Positions 45,648-54,244 of a stretch of DNA of 64,000 bases are shown piece by piece. Source of the stretch: an uncultured Opitutia bacterium (GTDB taxonomy: Bacteria; Verrucomicrobiota; Verrucomicrobiia; Opitutales; Opitutaceae); NCBI GenBank assembly GCA_903825285.1, contig CAIJZY010000006.1:1-64000 (forward strand), read 5' to 3'. The notes beneath the pieces are model-generated. The model searched no databases. It saw nothing but the letters and a program-made list of their open reading frames with translations, and was not told the origin of the DNA. A program made the translations under genes and the position numbers. Position 1 is the first letter of the stretch. Each line of letters opens with the position of its first letter.

Positions 45648-45653
45648 GGCCGC

Positions 45654-46454
45654 TCAGCCTCCGACCGCGGTGTGGCGGCGCAGGCCGCGGGTCCAGAGCA
45701 CCTGGTTGACGGTGAGGAGGGTCACCACCCAGAACAGCTGGATGACGAGTCCCTGGGCGATCGCGCCGGACGCGGAGATGCGGCCGGTGAAGATCGCGAC
45801 GGGAAAATACGTCTGATAGTAGAAGGGCAGGAACTGGGCGACGCGGAAGACGCCGGCCGGGAGCAGGTCGAGCGGGAACATCTGGCCGCCGAGGATGGAT
45901 TCCACCGCCATCGAGAGGATGACGAAGCCCTGGATCTCCAGGAACCAGAACGTCAGCATGCCGAAGCAGTAGGCGATGCTGAACTGGATCAGCGCCGACT
46001 GCGCCATGGCGACGAGGCCGAGCGGGATGCGCCACATCTCGGTCGGCAGCGTGAGGTAATCCCGCAGCAGCGGGATCGTGATGGCCAGCGGAATGAGGAT
46101 CAGCAGGCCGGTGACGAGCCGCGCGGCGATGAAGATGCTGAACCGGTAGAGGAAATAATTGATCGGCTTCAGGAGGAACTGGTTGATCAGCCCGTTCCGG
46201 ATTTCCTCGCTGATCTGGTAGTCCTCGTTGAACGCGCCGACGAAGAACTGCATGACCAGCATCACGAGGAAGTACGTGAGGGTCTGCGCGAAGCTGAACC
46301 CGCCGATGCTGTGGTTCCCGGTATAGGCGGCGCCCCAGAGGATGAAGACCACCGTGAGGTGAAACATCGAGAAGAACCCCCGCACGGCGAAATTCCAGCG
46401 GTAGACCAGGTTGCTCTGCAGCCCGAGGAGAAAGGCGTGGAAGTATTTGTTCAC
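45654..46454 (-). CDS. ABC-2 type transporter permease (COG4587-like)
   Basis: A 266-residue membrane protein with about six helices. EEIRNGLINQFLLKPINYFLYRF after the second helix is the conserved segment contacting the ATPase in this family. The start codon is GTG (46454, minus strand), which lies at the edge of word array I. It forms a pair with the next permease gene; the usual ATPase (COG4586 type) is absent from the window. Export of a lipid, drug or polysaccharide is possible. Confidence 0.8.
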   Translation of the reverse strand: MNKYFHAFLLGLQSNLVYRWNFAVRGFFSMFHLTVVFILWGAAYTGNHSIGGFSFAQTLTYFLVMLVMQFFVGAFNEDYQISEEIRNGLINQFLLKPINYFLYRFSIFIAARLVTGLLILIPLAITIPLLRDYLTLPTEMWRIPLGLVAMAQSALIQFSIAYCFGMLTFWFLEIQGFVILSMAVESILGGQMFPLDLLPAGVFRVAQFLPFYYQTYFPVAIFTGRISASGAIAQGLVIQLFWVVTLLTVNQVLWTRGLRRHTAVGG

Positions 46455-46542
46455 TGCAGAAGGAAGCGAGGAGCGGGTGGCGGGTAGGTTCCCGATCGTG
46501 CGCTGGCGTGAGGCGCGCTACGCGCTACGCGCTGCTTTGCAG
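46454..46542. repeat. inverted heptad-word array I reaching into parA
   Basis: The right arm (46508-46542) has GTGAGGC, GCGCTAC (46515), GCGCTAC, GCGCTGC and TTTGCAG. The left arm (46454-46488) has CTGCAGA, AGGAAGC, GAGGAGC, GGGTGGC and GGGTAGG, their mirror. The last codons and stop of parA (46525) are within the right arm, so the protein tail LQSSA is encoded by repeat words. Confidence 0.7.
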
Positions 46543-47313
46543 CCCGAAGCGCTCGATGACTTCCTTCGCCAGGTTCCGGTATGCCAGCGCGCCGGGCCCG
46601 TGGGGATCGTAGGCGAAGATGGGCTTGCCGAAGCTGGGGGCCTCGCTGAGCCGCACGGTGCGGGGGATGACGGTGTTGAAGATCTTCTCGGGCAGGTGCT
46701 GCCGGACCTCGTCGACGACTTGCTTGGCGAGGTTGGTGCGGCCGTCGAACATGGTCATGACAATGCCGCCGAGGTTGAGGCCGTCGTTTACGTGGGCCGA
46801 CTTGAGCCGGTCCACGTTGCGCAGGATCTGGCCGAGGCCCTCGAGGGCCATGTACTCGCACTGGAGGGTGATCAGGAGCTGGTCGGCCGCGGCGAGGCTG
46901 TTCATCGACAGCATGCCGAGGGCCGGCGGGCAGTCGATGATGATGGCGCGGTAGCCGTTGGAGGCGCGCAGCGGCTCGAGCACGGCGCGCAGCTTCATCA
47001 GGTAGTTCTCCATCTGCGCGAGCTCGATCTCGGCGGCGGCGAGGTCCTCCTCGCTCGGGATGAGGGCGAGGTGCTCGTAGGCGGTCGGCGTGATCATCTC
47101 GATGGCCGAGCCCTCGCCGTGGAGCGGGCCGTAGAGGCTGCGGCCCGCCTGCTTCTCGATGCCGATCGCGCTGGTCGCGTTGGCCTGGGGGTCAAGGTCG
47201 ATCAGGAGCGTGTGGATCTTCTTCTCGGCCAGCGCGGCGGCGAGGTTGACCGCCGTGGTGGTCTTGCCGACGCCGCCCTTCTGGTTGGCGATGGTGAAAA
47301 CGGTGGTGCCCAT
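46525..47313 (-). CDS. parA: ParA/Soj-type ATPase
   Basis: A 262-residue Walker-type ATPase of chromosome segregation and positioning. The deviant Walker A is ANQKGGVGKTTTAV (about 9-22) with the signature Lys; Walker A' is LLIDLDPQANAT and Walker B is IIIDCPPALGML. Chromosomal Soj proteins have this length. The start is the ATG right before the first strand. No parB follows; the neighbour downstream is the permease gene. It may belong to segregation or to positioning of another complex. Confidence 0.9.
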   Translation of the reverse strand: MGTTVFTIANQKGGVGKTTTAVNLAAALAEKKIHTLLIDLDPQANATSAIGIEKQAGRSLYGPLHGEGSAIEMITPTAYEHLALIPSEEDLAAAEIELAQMENYLMKLRAVLEPLRASNGYRAIIIDCPPALGMLSMNSLAAADQLLITLQCEYMALEGLGQILRNVDRLKSAHVNDGLNLGGIVMTMFDGRTNLAKQVVDEVRQHLPEKIFNTVIPRTVRLSEAPSFGKPIFAYDPHGPGALAYRNLAKEVIERFGLQSSA

Positions 47314-47413
47314 GAGTCCCGCCGAGTAAGGGCGAAACGCCCGGCGCCGCAAGCGTCGCGTTGGCCTGCCGGGCGCGCGACGGGGCGGGAAAGGCGACGC
47401 CGGCCAGGCTCCA

Positions 47414-47535
47414 GACGAACGCCAAACCTTCAACGCCGCACGCCCAACGTCGAAGTACTTTCTAGCGCGCGGCGACGCCGCGCACGGGAATTACTTCGAT
47501 GCTGGGCGTGGGACGTTCGGCGTTGGGAGTACGTC
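47414..47535. repeat. inverted heptad-word array J between DUF455 gene and parA
   Basis: Left-arm heptads in register: GACGAAC (47414), GCCAAAC, CTTCAAC, GCCGCAC, GCCCAAC (47442), GTCGAAG. Right-arm heptads: CTTCGAT (47494), GCTGGGC, GTGGGAC, GTTCGGC (47515), GTTGGGA, GTACGTC. A perfect GCGCGGC/GCCGCGC hairpin occupies the centre (about 47468-47484). Confidence 0.75.
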
Positions 47536-47539
47536 CGGC

Positions 47540-48940
47540 CTACTCCCCGACGAGATGCTCGATCTCCTCGCGGCTGAGGGTCTGCATGTCGATTTCCTTC
47601 TTGATGGCGCCGAGGCTCACCAGGCACTCGGTGAACAGCTCGCGGGTGCGGAGCTCAAGGCTCTTGGCGTCGAGCTGGGTCATCACCTCGATGATCCGCG
47701 TGCCCTTGCGGACATGCGTGCGCTCGTCGGCGCGGATGTAGTCGGAGATGTGGCGGAGCAGCTCGTCGTTGCGCGCGGCGGCGGTGTCGATGAGTTCGTT
47801 GATGGTCTTGAGGACGCCGACCTCGCCGAAGAGGTTGATCTCCGCCATGGCGTACGCGGGCTCCATCGGGCCGCGGCAGGTGGAGCTGGTGAGGCGGTTG
47901 CGCAGCTCGTAGGGGTCGTAGCCCGACGCGAGCATGGCGCGGTGGCCGATCTCGGTGTGGCGGGCCTCGTCCCAGGTGATGCGGGCGAGGTCGTACTCCG
48001 CATTGAAGTCCTTGAAACGGATGTCCCACACGAACGTGCCGAAGGCCTCGATGGCATCGACCTCGTCGCGCTGGGTGCGGATGAACCGCAGGCGCAGGGC
48101 CTCGTAGGAGTCCTTGTCGTAGCGCGTCGCGCCGTCGGCCTTCTCGTAGTCGCCGGTGTGCCGGAAGGTGTCGAAGCGCACGTCGCGCAGCGGCACGGTG
48201 CCGCGCTCATACGGCTTGGTGTCAATCCGCAGCGGCGCGGGCGCCTCGCCGCGCGGGTCGGCGCCGGTGACGCCGCCGATGGCGGCCAGCAGGCGGGTGA
48301 GGTGCCAGCGCCAGGTGGCGAGGCCGGCCTCCTCCTCGCCGCCCGCCACGTAGGCCTCGACCGCGGCGTCGGCCCACTCGAGCATCGGCTCGTAGTCGGT
48401 GAGGATGCGGCGGAGGCAGCGGATGGTCGGGACATCGGTGACCTGGTCGGTGTCGTCGATGTGGTGCCGGTAGGCGGTCGCGAGGGCGCGGCCGAGGACC
48501 TGGTGGACGCCGACGAGCAGCTCGGCGGCGGACTGCGCGCTCAGCATCTCGTCGATGAAGCGGTCGATCTCCGCGTCGCGGTGGGCGTCGACCGCCGGCG
48601 GCCGCATTTCCTGCTCGGTGAGGCGCTCGCGCAGGAAGCGCGCGGCGTCGGCGTGGTAGAAGATGTGGCGCCCGGTCTCGAGCTTCACCTCGTACTCGGG
48701 GATCGAGAGCGTCCAGGACCCCAGCGCGTGCATCAGGCGGCGCTCGAGATAGAAGAAGCGGAGCAGCCGGCGGCTGTTCTCCTTGACGGTGAACTTGCCG
48801 CCCAGCTGGCGGCGGTCGGTCGGGAAGCGGTACGGGTAGCGCGCGCGCCGCTCGGCGGCGGCCTCGCGCTGGCCGGCGAGGCTGTGGGGCGTGATTGGGG
48901 ACGGGGCGGCGGCGCCGTGATTTTCTTCGGGGAGTTTCAT
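47540..48940 (-). CDS. DUF455 ferritin-like protein
   Basis: A 466-residue soluble protein of the DUF455 family, with a ferritin-like four-helix domain in the C-terminal part. Potential di-iron ligands are the pairs in RDEVDAIEAFGTFVWD, WDEARHTEIGHRAM and RADERTHVRKG (ExxH-type). The N-terminal half carries family-specific helices. The ATG at 48940 is used; an upstream start would add 22 non-conserved residues. No function has been shown for the family. It is the first gene of the run DUF455-parA-permeases-rnc. Confidence 0.8.
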   Translation of the reverse strand: MKLPEENHGAAAPSPITPHSLAGQREAAAERRARYPYRFPTDRRQLGGKFTVKENSRRLLRFFYLERRLMHALGSWTLSIPEYEVKLETGRHIFYHADAARFLRERLTEQEMRPPAVDAHRDAEIDRFIDEMLSAQSAAELLVGVHQVLGRALATAYRHHIDDTDQVTDVPTIRCLRRILTDYEPMLEWADAAVEAYVAGGEEEAGLATWRWHLTRLLAAIGGVTGADPRGEAPAPLRIDTKPYERGTVPLRDVRFDTFRHTGDYEKADGATRYDKDSYEALRLRFIRTQRDEVDAIEAFGTFVWDIRFKDFNAEYDLARITWDEARHTEIGHRAMLASGYDPYELRNRLTSSTCRGPMEPAYAMAEINLFGEVGVLKTINELIDTAAARNDELLRHISDYIRADERTHVRKGTRIIEVMTQLDAKSLELRTRELFTECLVSLGAIKKEIDMQTLSREEIEHLVGE

Positions 48941-49033
48941 GGTAGGTTCAGGAAAGGCTGCCTCCGGGGTGCCGGGGCGGGTGGGGTGGTCGCAGCTTAG
49001 GCGCAAAGGCCGGGCCGGGCGTTCAGAATCTTC

Positions 49034-49049
49034 CCTGCAAACGTGCAGG
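49034..49049. terminator. hairpin downstream of the sugar importer genes
   Basis: CCTGCA (49034-49039) pairs with TGCAGG (49044-49049) with a four-base loop, between the last importer gene and the DUF455 gene. Without a T tract the terminator call is weak. Confidence 0.3.
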
Positions 49050-49087
49050 ATCTTTCGACCGCCGGAATTTGCTGAACCCGCCGCGCC

Positions 49088-49954
49088 TCAGCCCTTCACC
49101 GCGCCGCTGGTGAGGCCGGCGATGAACTCGCGCTGGAGGAACAGGAAGAGGGCCATGACCGGGGCGATGGAGATCAGGGTCGCGGCCATGATCATCCCGT
49201 AGTCCGCCCCGTAGAGCCCGCGCAGGTGGAAGATTGCGACCGAGAGGGGATGGCGCTCGGGGTCCTGGAGGATGACTTGGGGCGTGATGAAGTTATTCCA
49301 GGTCCCGATGAAGCTGATGATCAGGAACGCGCCGAGCATGGGCCGCACGAGGGGCAAGACGATTTGGAAGAAGATCCGCGTCTCCCCGCAGCCGTCGATG
49401 CGGGCCGACTCGATGATCTCGGACGGCACGCTGTTCAGCATGGCCTGCCGAAAGAGGTAGAGGCCGAAGGCCGGGGCGAGGGTCGGCAGGATGAATCCGG
49501 CGTAGGTGTCGAGCAGGCCGAGGTGGTAGAGGGTTTCGAAGGCCGGGCCCAGCAGCAGCACGGGCGGGAGGACCACGGTGGCGAGGATGACGACGGTCAC
49601 GGTGCGCTGGCCGCGAAAGGTGAACTTGCTCAGTGCATAGCCGCCGGCCGCGCAGCACAGGGTGCAGAGGACGCTGCAGAGGGACGACAGCATCACGGAG
49701 TTGATGACGGCCCGGGCCACCGGCTGCTCCCGAAACAGGCGCGCGAAGTTGCCGAGGGTCAGCCGCTCCCAAGCCACGCCCAGTAATCCGTCGCCCCCGG
49801 GCAGGAACTGGGACGTGTAGTAGTCCTGGGGGGTCTTGACCGAAGCGCAGATCATCCAGAGGAACGGCAGCAGGGTCAGGGCCGCGGCGGCGAGCAGCAT
49901 GGCGGTCACGAGGATCCGGCCGGTGAATTTCGGCAGGCGGGAGAGGGGGCTCAT
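49088..49954 (-). CDS. carbohydrate ABC transporter permease, MalG/LacG type
   Basis: A 288-residue inner-membrane permease with six helices. The EAA loop is ESARIDGCGETRIFFQIVLP (residues about 190-210), which docks on the ATPase, and LWMICASVKTPQDYYTSQF is the usual start of the second periplasmic region. The start overlaps the upstream permease stop by four bases. Together with the next two genes it forms a CUT1-type importer; the ATPase is absent and probably shared from elsewhere. Confidence 0.9.
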   Translation of the reverse strand: MSPLSRLPKFTGRILVTAMLLAAAALTLLPFLWMICASVKTPQDYYTSQFLPGGDGLLGVAWERLTLGNFARLFREQPVARAVINSVMLSSLCSVLCTLCCAAGGYALSKFTFRGQRTVTVVILATVVLPPVLLLGPAFETLYHLGLLDTYAGFILPTLAPAFGLYLFRQAMLNSVPSEIIESARIDGCGETRIFFQIVLPLVRPMLGAFLIISFIGTWNNFITPQVILQDPERHPLSVAIFHLRGLYGADYGMIMAATLISIAPVMALFLFLQREFIAGLTSGAVKG

Positions 49955-50847
49955 GAGCCGGCCTCCTCATGGCGCGAGAGCCGGCGGTGCAGCAGGGCCG
50001 CGGCGACCAGGACGAGCGTGAGCACCCAGCCGATCGCGCTGGCATAACCCAGGTCGCCGCTGCGGAACCCAGTCTGATAGAGATAGGTGACGATTGAGAG
50101 GGCGGCGTTGTTGGGCCCGTTGCCGAAGCTGTCGGCGTAAAGAATGAAGGGCAGGTCGAACAGCTGGAACGAGCCCACGAGGGTGAGCAGGACGAGAATG
50201 TTGAGCACGGGCTGGATCGCGGGGAAGGTCACGTGCCAGAAGCGCTGCCAGGCGTTCGCGCCGTCGATGCTGGCCGCGTCGAGCTGGTCGGACGGGACAT
50301 TCTGCAGGGCGGCGAGCAGGTAGGCCATGTTGAAGCCGACCGAGAGCCACAGCGACGCCAGGATGAGTGACGGCATGACGAACCCGTCGACCCAGGCAAA
50401 GTCGGGATTCCACGAACGAATGAGGCCGTGGAGCAGCGTGTTGACGAGACCCGTGCGCCGCTCGAGCAAGACGCTGAAAATGACGCCCACGAAGACGGTG
50501 CCGACGATGGTCGGGGAGAAAAACACGAGGCGAAACAGCGCCCGGCCGCGCAGGGCGGGACGGTTGAGCAGCAGGGCGAGGGCGAGGGCGGCCGGGACCT
50601 GAATGACCAGGGTGCCAAACGCGAAGAGCGCGGTGTTGCGGACGGCGACCCAGAACATCGGGTCGTGGAGCATGAAACGGAAATTCAAGAGGCCGACATA
50701 CGTGACCGTGCGGGGCCCGAAGGTCTGCTCAAACGCGAGGATGAGCGAACGCAGCAGCGGCCAGGCGATGAACGCGCTGAACAGCGCCAAAAAGGGCGCG
50801 AGAAACAGCCACGGGGTCCAGGGCGAGTGCGGGCGGCAGGATTTCAT
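49951..50847 (-). CDS. carbohydrate ABC transporter permease, MalF/LacF type
   Basis: A 298-residue permease, six helices. The EAA loop is LDAASIDGANAWQRFWHVTF (ending in PAI), near residues 200-220. It starts at 50847 and overlaps both neighbours by four bases (ATGA), making the three importer genes a tightly coupled unit. The substrate is inferred from the glycosidase genes at 54-60 kb to be an oligosaccharide. Confidence 0.9.
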   Translation of the reverse strand: MKSCRPHSPWTPWLFLAPFLALFSAFIAWPLLRSLILAFEQTFGPRTVTYVGLLNFRFMLHDPMFWVAVRNTALFAFGTLVIQVPAALALALLLNRPALRGRALFRLVFFSPTIVGTVFVGVIFSVLLERRTGLVNTLLHGLIRSWNPDFAWVDGFVMPSLILASLWLSVGFNMAYLLAALQNVPSDQLDAASIDGANAWQRFWHVTFPAIQPVLNILVLLTLVGSFQLFDLPFILYADSFGNGPNNAALSIVTYLYQTGFRSGDLGYASAIGWVLTLVLVAAALLHRRLSRHEEAGS

Positions 50848-52286
50848 GGCTTCGCGCCGGCAAGGAAAACATTGCGGTTCATCTGCGCCACCAGATCCCG
50901 CTGGGCCTGGTCGAGGAGCCGCCGGGCATCCGGCTCCAGCTTGGCCGGATCGGACGTGGCCGAGCGGTCCGCGACCTGCATGAGCTGGTTCAGCGCGCTG
51001 TTCACCAGCTGAATCGCGCTGCTGAAGTAGGGCGACGCCGGCCGCGTGGGCACGTCGGGCGCCTGCTGCAGGCACATGCGCCCGACCGGCTGGCCCGAGT
51101 AATATGGATCTGGCTGGTCGTAGTAGGTCTGCGACCAGTTGGTCTTCATTGGGGAGACAATGTGCGTGAGCTCGAACAACCGCCGGGCCATGACCGGCGA
51201 GAAATACAGGTACTTGGCCAGTTCCCAGGCGGCCTCGGGATGCTTGGACGCCTTCGTGATGCCAAGCATCGTGCCGCCGTTCACCGAGGTGCGCCGCCCG
51301 CCCTTTGCCCAGGCGGGCAGAGGCATGATCTTGAATTTGCCCGCCATCTTCGGCAGCGAGACCGAGAGAGAGCCGAGGTACCAGTCCGCGCCCGGGAGCG
51401 CGATGGCGTAGCCTTCCCCCAGCTGCCGCAGGCCTGATCCGGTGTACATGTTGACGTCGCCGATCATCCGGTCCGGTCCGGCGTACCAACCCCCAAGTTG
51501 GGCGAGGATGCGGACATTGGTGGCCGAGTTGAGCGTAGGATGTCCGGCCGGGTCGAAATAACCTCCGCCGCCCTGCAGGAGGAAAATCTCGCTGAAGAAG
51601 GGATTGGTCAGCGAGACGGTCAGCGGATAGCGGTCGATATAACCGTCGCCATCCAGATCCTTTAGCAGCGGTCGCATCAGGCGGAAATAGTCCGCCCAGG
51701 TCTCGATCTGGCCCACGTCAATGCCCGCGGCCTCGACCAGGTCGGCACGGTAAATGAGCATCACCGGATGGACATCGTGCGGCAGGCCAAAGATGTGCCC
51801 GCGGGAAGTCCAGGGGCTGAAGGAGGAGGTGTTGATCTTGGCAAGCAATCCCTCTTGAGCGAGTCGGTCGGAAAGATCCGCGAAGCCAATGTCCTCCAGC
51901 GGTCCCGCGAAGACCTGGCCGATCTGGCCGCGTTCGACCTCAATGAGATCGGCTACAGGGGTCCCGGAATAAAATCCCGAGAGCATGCGGCTCTGGAGGG
52001 CGGGACCGACGATCAGCGACACCCTGAGCGGCAGATCAGGATGTCGGCGGTTCCACTCGGGCGCCAGGGCGCGGTACAGCATGGCGTGGTTGCCGTCGCC
52101 GACCCAGATTTGGAGGCCGTCGTGCGGCGCCACTGGTAGGAGCGCGACGATCGTCGCGCTCACAACCCCCAGTCCCAGCACAAAGCAAATGCCGGGAGAT
52201 AGGCTGCGGACAATCTCCGCGAAGAAGTGGCACACCATAGTCTTGGGCGAAAAACGGCGCCACCAGTACGCGAGAAATGAAATCAT
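50844..52286 (-). CDS. carbohydrate ABC transporter substrate-binding protein (family 1)
   Basis: A 480-residue binding protein of the MalE-like class. Residues 31-53 are a hydrophobic segment without a lipobox Cys, so it is membrane-anchored or has a long signal peptide. The mature part has typical DVHPVMLIYRADLVEAAG and DLDGDGYIDRYPLTV, the calcium-loop-like DxDxDG motif seen in some relatives, and EAAWELAKYLYFSP near the end. Start at the ATG 52286, upstream of the hydrophobic segment. It is the first gene of the importer unit. Confidence 0.88.
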   Translation of the reverse strand: MISFLAYWWRRFSPKTMVCHFFAEIVRSLSPGICFVLGLGVVSATIVALLPVAPHDGLQIWVGDGNHAMLYRALAPEWNRRHPDLPLRVSLIVGPALQSRMLSGFYSGTPVADLIEVERGQIGQVFAGPLEDIGFADLSDRLAQEGLLAKINTSSFSPWTSRGHIFGLPHDVHPVMLIYRADLVEAAGIDVGQIETWADYFRLMRPLLKDLDGDGYIDRYPLTVSLTNPFFSEIFLLQGGGGYFDPAGHPTLNSATNVRILAQLGGWYAGPDRMIGDVNMYTGSGLRQLGEGYAIALPGADWYLGSLSVSLPKMAGKFKIMPLPAWAKGGRRTSVNGGTMLGITKASKHPEAAWELAKYLYFSPVMARRLFELTHIVSPMKTNWSQTYYDQPDPYYSGQPVGRMCLQQAPDVPTRPASPYFSSAIQLVNSALNQLMQVADRSATSDPAKLEPDARRLLDQAQRDLVAQMNRNVFLAGAKP

Positions 52287-52620
52287 CGGTCGATGGCCAG
52301 TTGACGGTGTGGACCGAGTAAGAAGGGGGCGCGGGAAACGGGCGCGAAGTGGGAGCGTAGCATGATGGAGAGGCGGGTAAAAACCGTAAGGACAGGACCC
52401 ACTGTGCGGCTTAGGAAACTGAGCGCGTGCGACCTCACAAGCTCGCTTTTGCGCCGCTGCAACAGAATGCTCAATCCATGAATCCGCGCGTTCCCCGAGA
52501 ATATTCGGCGCACGCTCTGAACGAACGGTACCTCGTGGAAATTGGCTGAAGCCAACCTTGGCGCGGCCGATAGGTACTATCACTACTGGCGAGAATTCGG
52601 CGACGGAGTATATTCATTCC
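52287..52620. other. intergenic region without a recognised gene (divergent promoters)
   Basis: 334 bases between divergently arranged genes. The palindrome TTGGCTGAAGCCAA (52542-52555) is the only clear symmetric site and could be an operator or small hairpin. TATATTC at 52610 lies close to the next start codon. No word array, tRNA or coding signal is visible. Confidence 0.5.
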
Positions 52621-52851
52621 ATGCTGCACAAACACGTTTTGAAAACATCGGAGCCCACGGTCACCCACCCGGAGCGCCGGAAGGATGTATTGACGCGGGC
52701 CGTTGTGACCGGGCTGGAGCAGTTGAACGCGCACCTCGAGCAGCTGCCCCACGCGCAGGACCGGGCCGCCGCGCTGGCCGCGCTGCATTGCTTCGCGCAG
52801 CGGGTCAAGGACGCCATCGAGACGGTGAATTCCGCCGCCGGCGAAAATTAA
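52621..52851 (+). CDS. small hypothetical protein
   Basis: A 76-residue helical protein, starting MLHKHVLKTSEPTVTH and then with mixed charged helices (LEQLPHAQDRAAALAALHCF). No family is recognised. It is short and could be spurious, but its codon pattern fits coding sequence and the ATG follows an A/T-rich stretch. A similar small gene follows at 53076; the pair is discussed as one observation. An alternative start at 52558 would add 21 residues. Confidence 0.4.
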   Translation: MLHKHVLKTSEPTVTHPERRKDVLTRAVVTGLEQLNAHLEQLPHAQDRAAALAALHCFAQRVKDAIETVNSAAGEN

Positions 52852-53075
52852 ATTTTCAGGTCCCGGCGCGGTCGGGAGTGAAATCATGGGCGAGCGGACT
52901 GGCGGCGGTCCGCGCGAGCGGGGTGTCGAACCCGCTCGCCCCAAGGCGCTTGTCCGGGTGCAGGATGAAAGTTCCCCGCCGGCGGACGTTAGCAAAACAC
53001 GAATGGTGTATTAGTGAAATTAGGTGGGTAATGATACATCTCGTTCCCGGACGGCGCGAAAATTATGCTCGGTCC

Positions 53076-53363
53076 ATGCAAACCGAAACTCATGTCGAAC
53101 AGAGCAATTCGGGACAGTTGCCGCCGGGAATGGTGGAGCGGCGGCATCGGTCCGACCCGCGGCGGGACTATCAGACCCGTGCGATGATCTTCTGTCAGGC
53201 CAAGCTGCAGGAGGTTGAGCACATGCCCGATGGCCCGAAGAAGACCGCGGCCTTGGCCGAGGTGGTCCGGCTGATGGGCGAGAAGCACGCCGGCGCCTCG
53301 GATCGCCGCCGCGCCAGCACGACGAAGAAAACCGGCTGGACGGACGAGTATTTCTTCCCCTGA
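53076..53363 (+). CDS. small hypothetical protein
   Basis: A 95-residue, mostly helical, charged protein. It begins MQTETHVEQSNSGQLPPGM and carries RRHRSDPRRDYQTRAMIFCQ and a C-terminal KKTGWTDEYFFP. No domain is recognised and no signal peptide is present. The lysine/arginine balance and single Cys give no clue to function. Upstream (52852-53075) there is no gene; an A/T-rich stretch at 53000-53040 may hold its promoter. Confidence 0.45.
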   Translation: MQTETHVEQSNSGQLPPGMVERRHRSDPRRDYQTRAMIFCQAKLQEVEHMPDGPKKTAALAEVVRLMGEKHAGASDRRRASTTKKTGWTDEYFFP

Positions 53364-53533
53364 TACGAATGGGGTTTGGCCGAGACCTTGGGGACTTCGG
53401 CCGTGGGCTCTCCGCAGGTCGCAGTCCCGCGGCTGGTGAGTGCTACTGTTGCCGTTGAATGAGGACGGCCAGTCAGGCCCGTTGCGCCGATTGATTCTCG
53501 CCAGCACCTTAGGCAAGTTCTCCACGGCTAATT

Positions 53534-53565
53534 GACATAAGCATGGCGCATGAGGACTATAAGAA
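53534..53565 (+). promoter_or_regulatory. candidate sigma-70 promoter of the exported-protein gene
   Basis: TTGACA at 53534-53539 is a perfect -35; TATAAG at 53560-53565 is a good -10, with a spacer of 20 bases (longer than ideal). It lies 64 bases upstream of the ATG at 53630 and argues for that start rather than an upstream one. Confidence 0.4.
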
Positions 53566-53629
53566 TGTACACGCTGAGGGCATCCCGCCGTCCGCGTTGA
53601 ACCTAAGTCAGGAGAGCAACACTACCCCC

Positions 53630-54076
53630 ATGAAAAGTCTGATTCCAAAGCTGCTGTTCGTCGGTCTCATGCTGGCCGCCACATCCCTCGTCGCAACCGC
53701 CAAGGACGAAGTCCCCTATAGCGAGGGCCCGGTCTGCGAACTGAGCTACATCAAGATCAAGGCTGGCATGTTCGACGCCTATATGAGCTGGCTCGCGAAC
53801 GACTGGAAGAAGCTGAACGAAGAATACAAGAAGGCCGGCATCATCCTGGACGCCCAAGTCTACGCGACGCGGGCCCGCAACCCGCACGAGGCCGATCTGA
53901 TCCTGTGCGTGACCTACAAGAACATGGCCGCACTGGACAACATGGATGCACGCACGGCGGCGATTGACGCGAAGTTTTGGGGCACTCGCCAGAAGGCGAA
54001 CGAGGCCTCCATTGACCGCGAGAAGATGCGCGAGGTGCTCGGCTCGGAGTTGGTGCAGGAGCTTGTGCTCAAGTAA
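53630..54076 (+). CDS. exported protein of unknown function
   Basis: A 148-residue protein with a signal peptide (MKSLIPKLLFVGLMLAATSL, cut after VATA at about 24). The mature part has alternating strands and helices (CELSYIKIKAGMFDAYMSWL, AGIILDAQVYATRA, DLILCVTYKNMAAL), which recall a dimeric alpha/beta-barrel fold, but no family is assigned. Preferred start is the ATG before the signal peptide; an open frame extends upstream through the promoter. A terminator follows closely, so it is monocistronic. Confidence 0.65.
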   Translation: MKSLIPKLLFVGLMLAATSLVATAKDEVPYSEGPVCELSYIKIKAGMFDAYMSWLANDWKKLNEEYKKAGIILDAQVYATRARNPHEADLILCVTYKNMAALDNMDARTAAIDAKFWGTRQKANEASIDREKMREVLGSELVQELVLK

Positions 54077-54112
54077 GCCCTCGGCGCCGTTCCGGGAATT
54101 CTCGAATTCCAG

Positions 54113-54145
54113 CCCGCCCCGCTCATCGCGGGCGCGGGTTTTTTT
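54113..54145 (+). terminator. terminator of the exported-protein gene
   Basis: CCCGC-CCCG (54113-54121) pairs with CGGG-GCGGG (54129-54138), then seven T. A GGAATTC/GAATTCC hairpin lies just before it. Confidence 0.8.
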
Positions 54146-54244
54146 GCGCCGAGTGGTGCACTGCACTCGCGCCGCGCGGTGACCGTGACGGCACCCATTT
54201 TCCTCTGCACTTTCCAAACCGCCCGGATCGCGTTACGAACAGCC

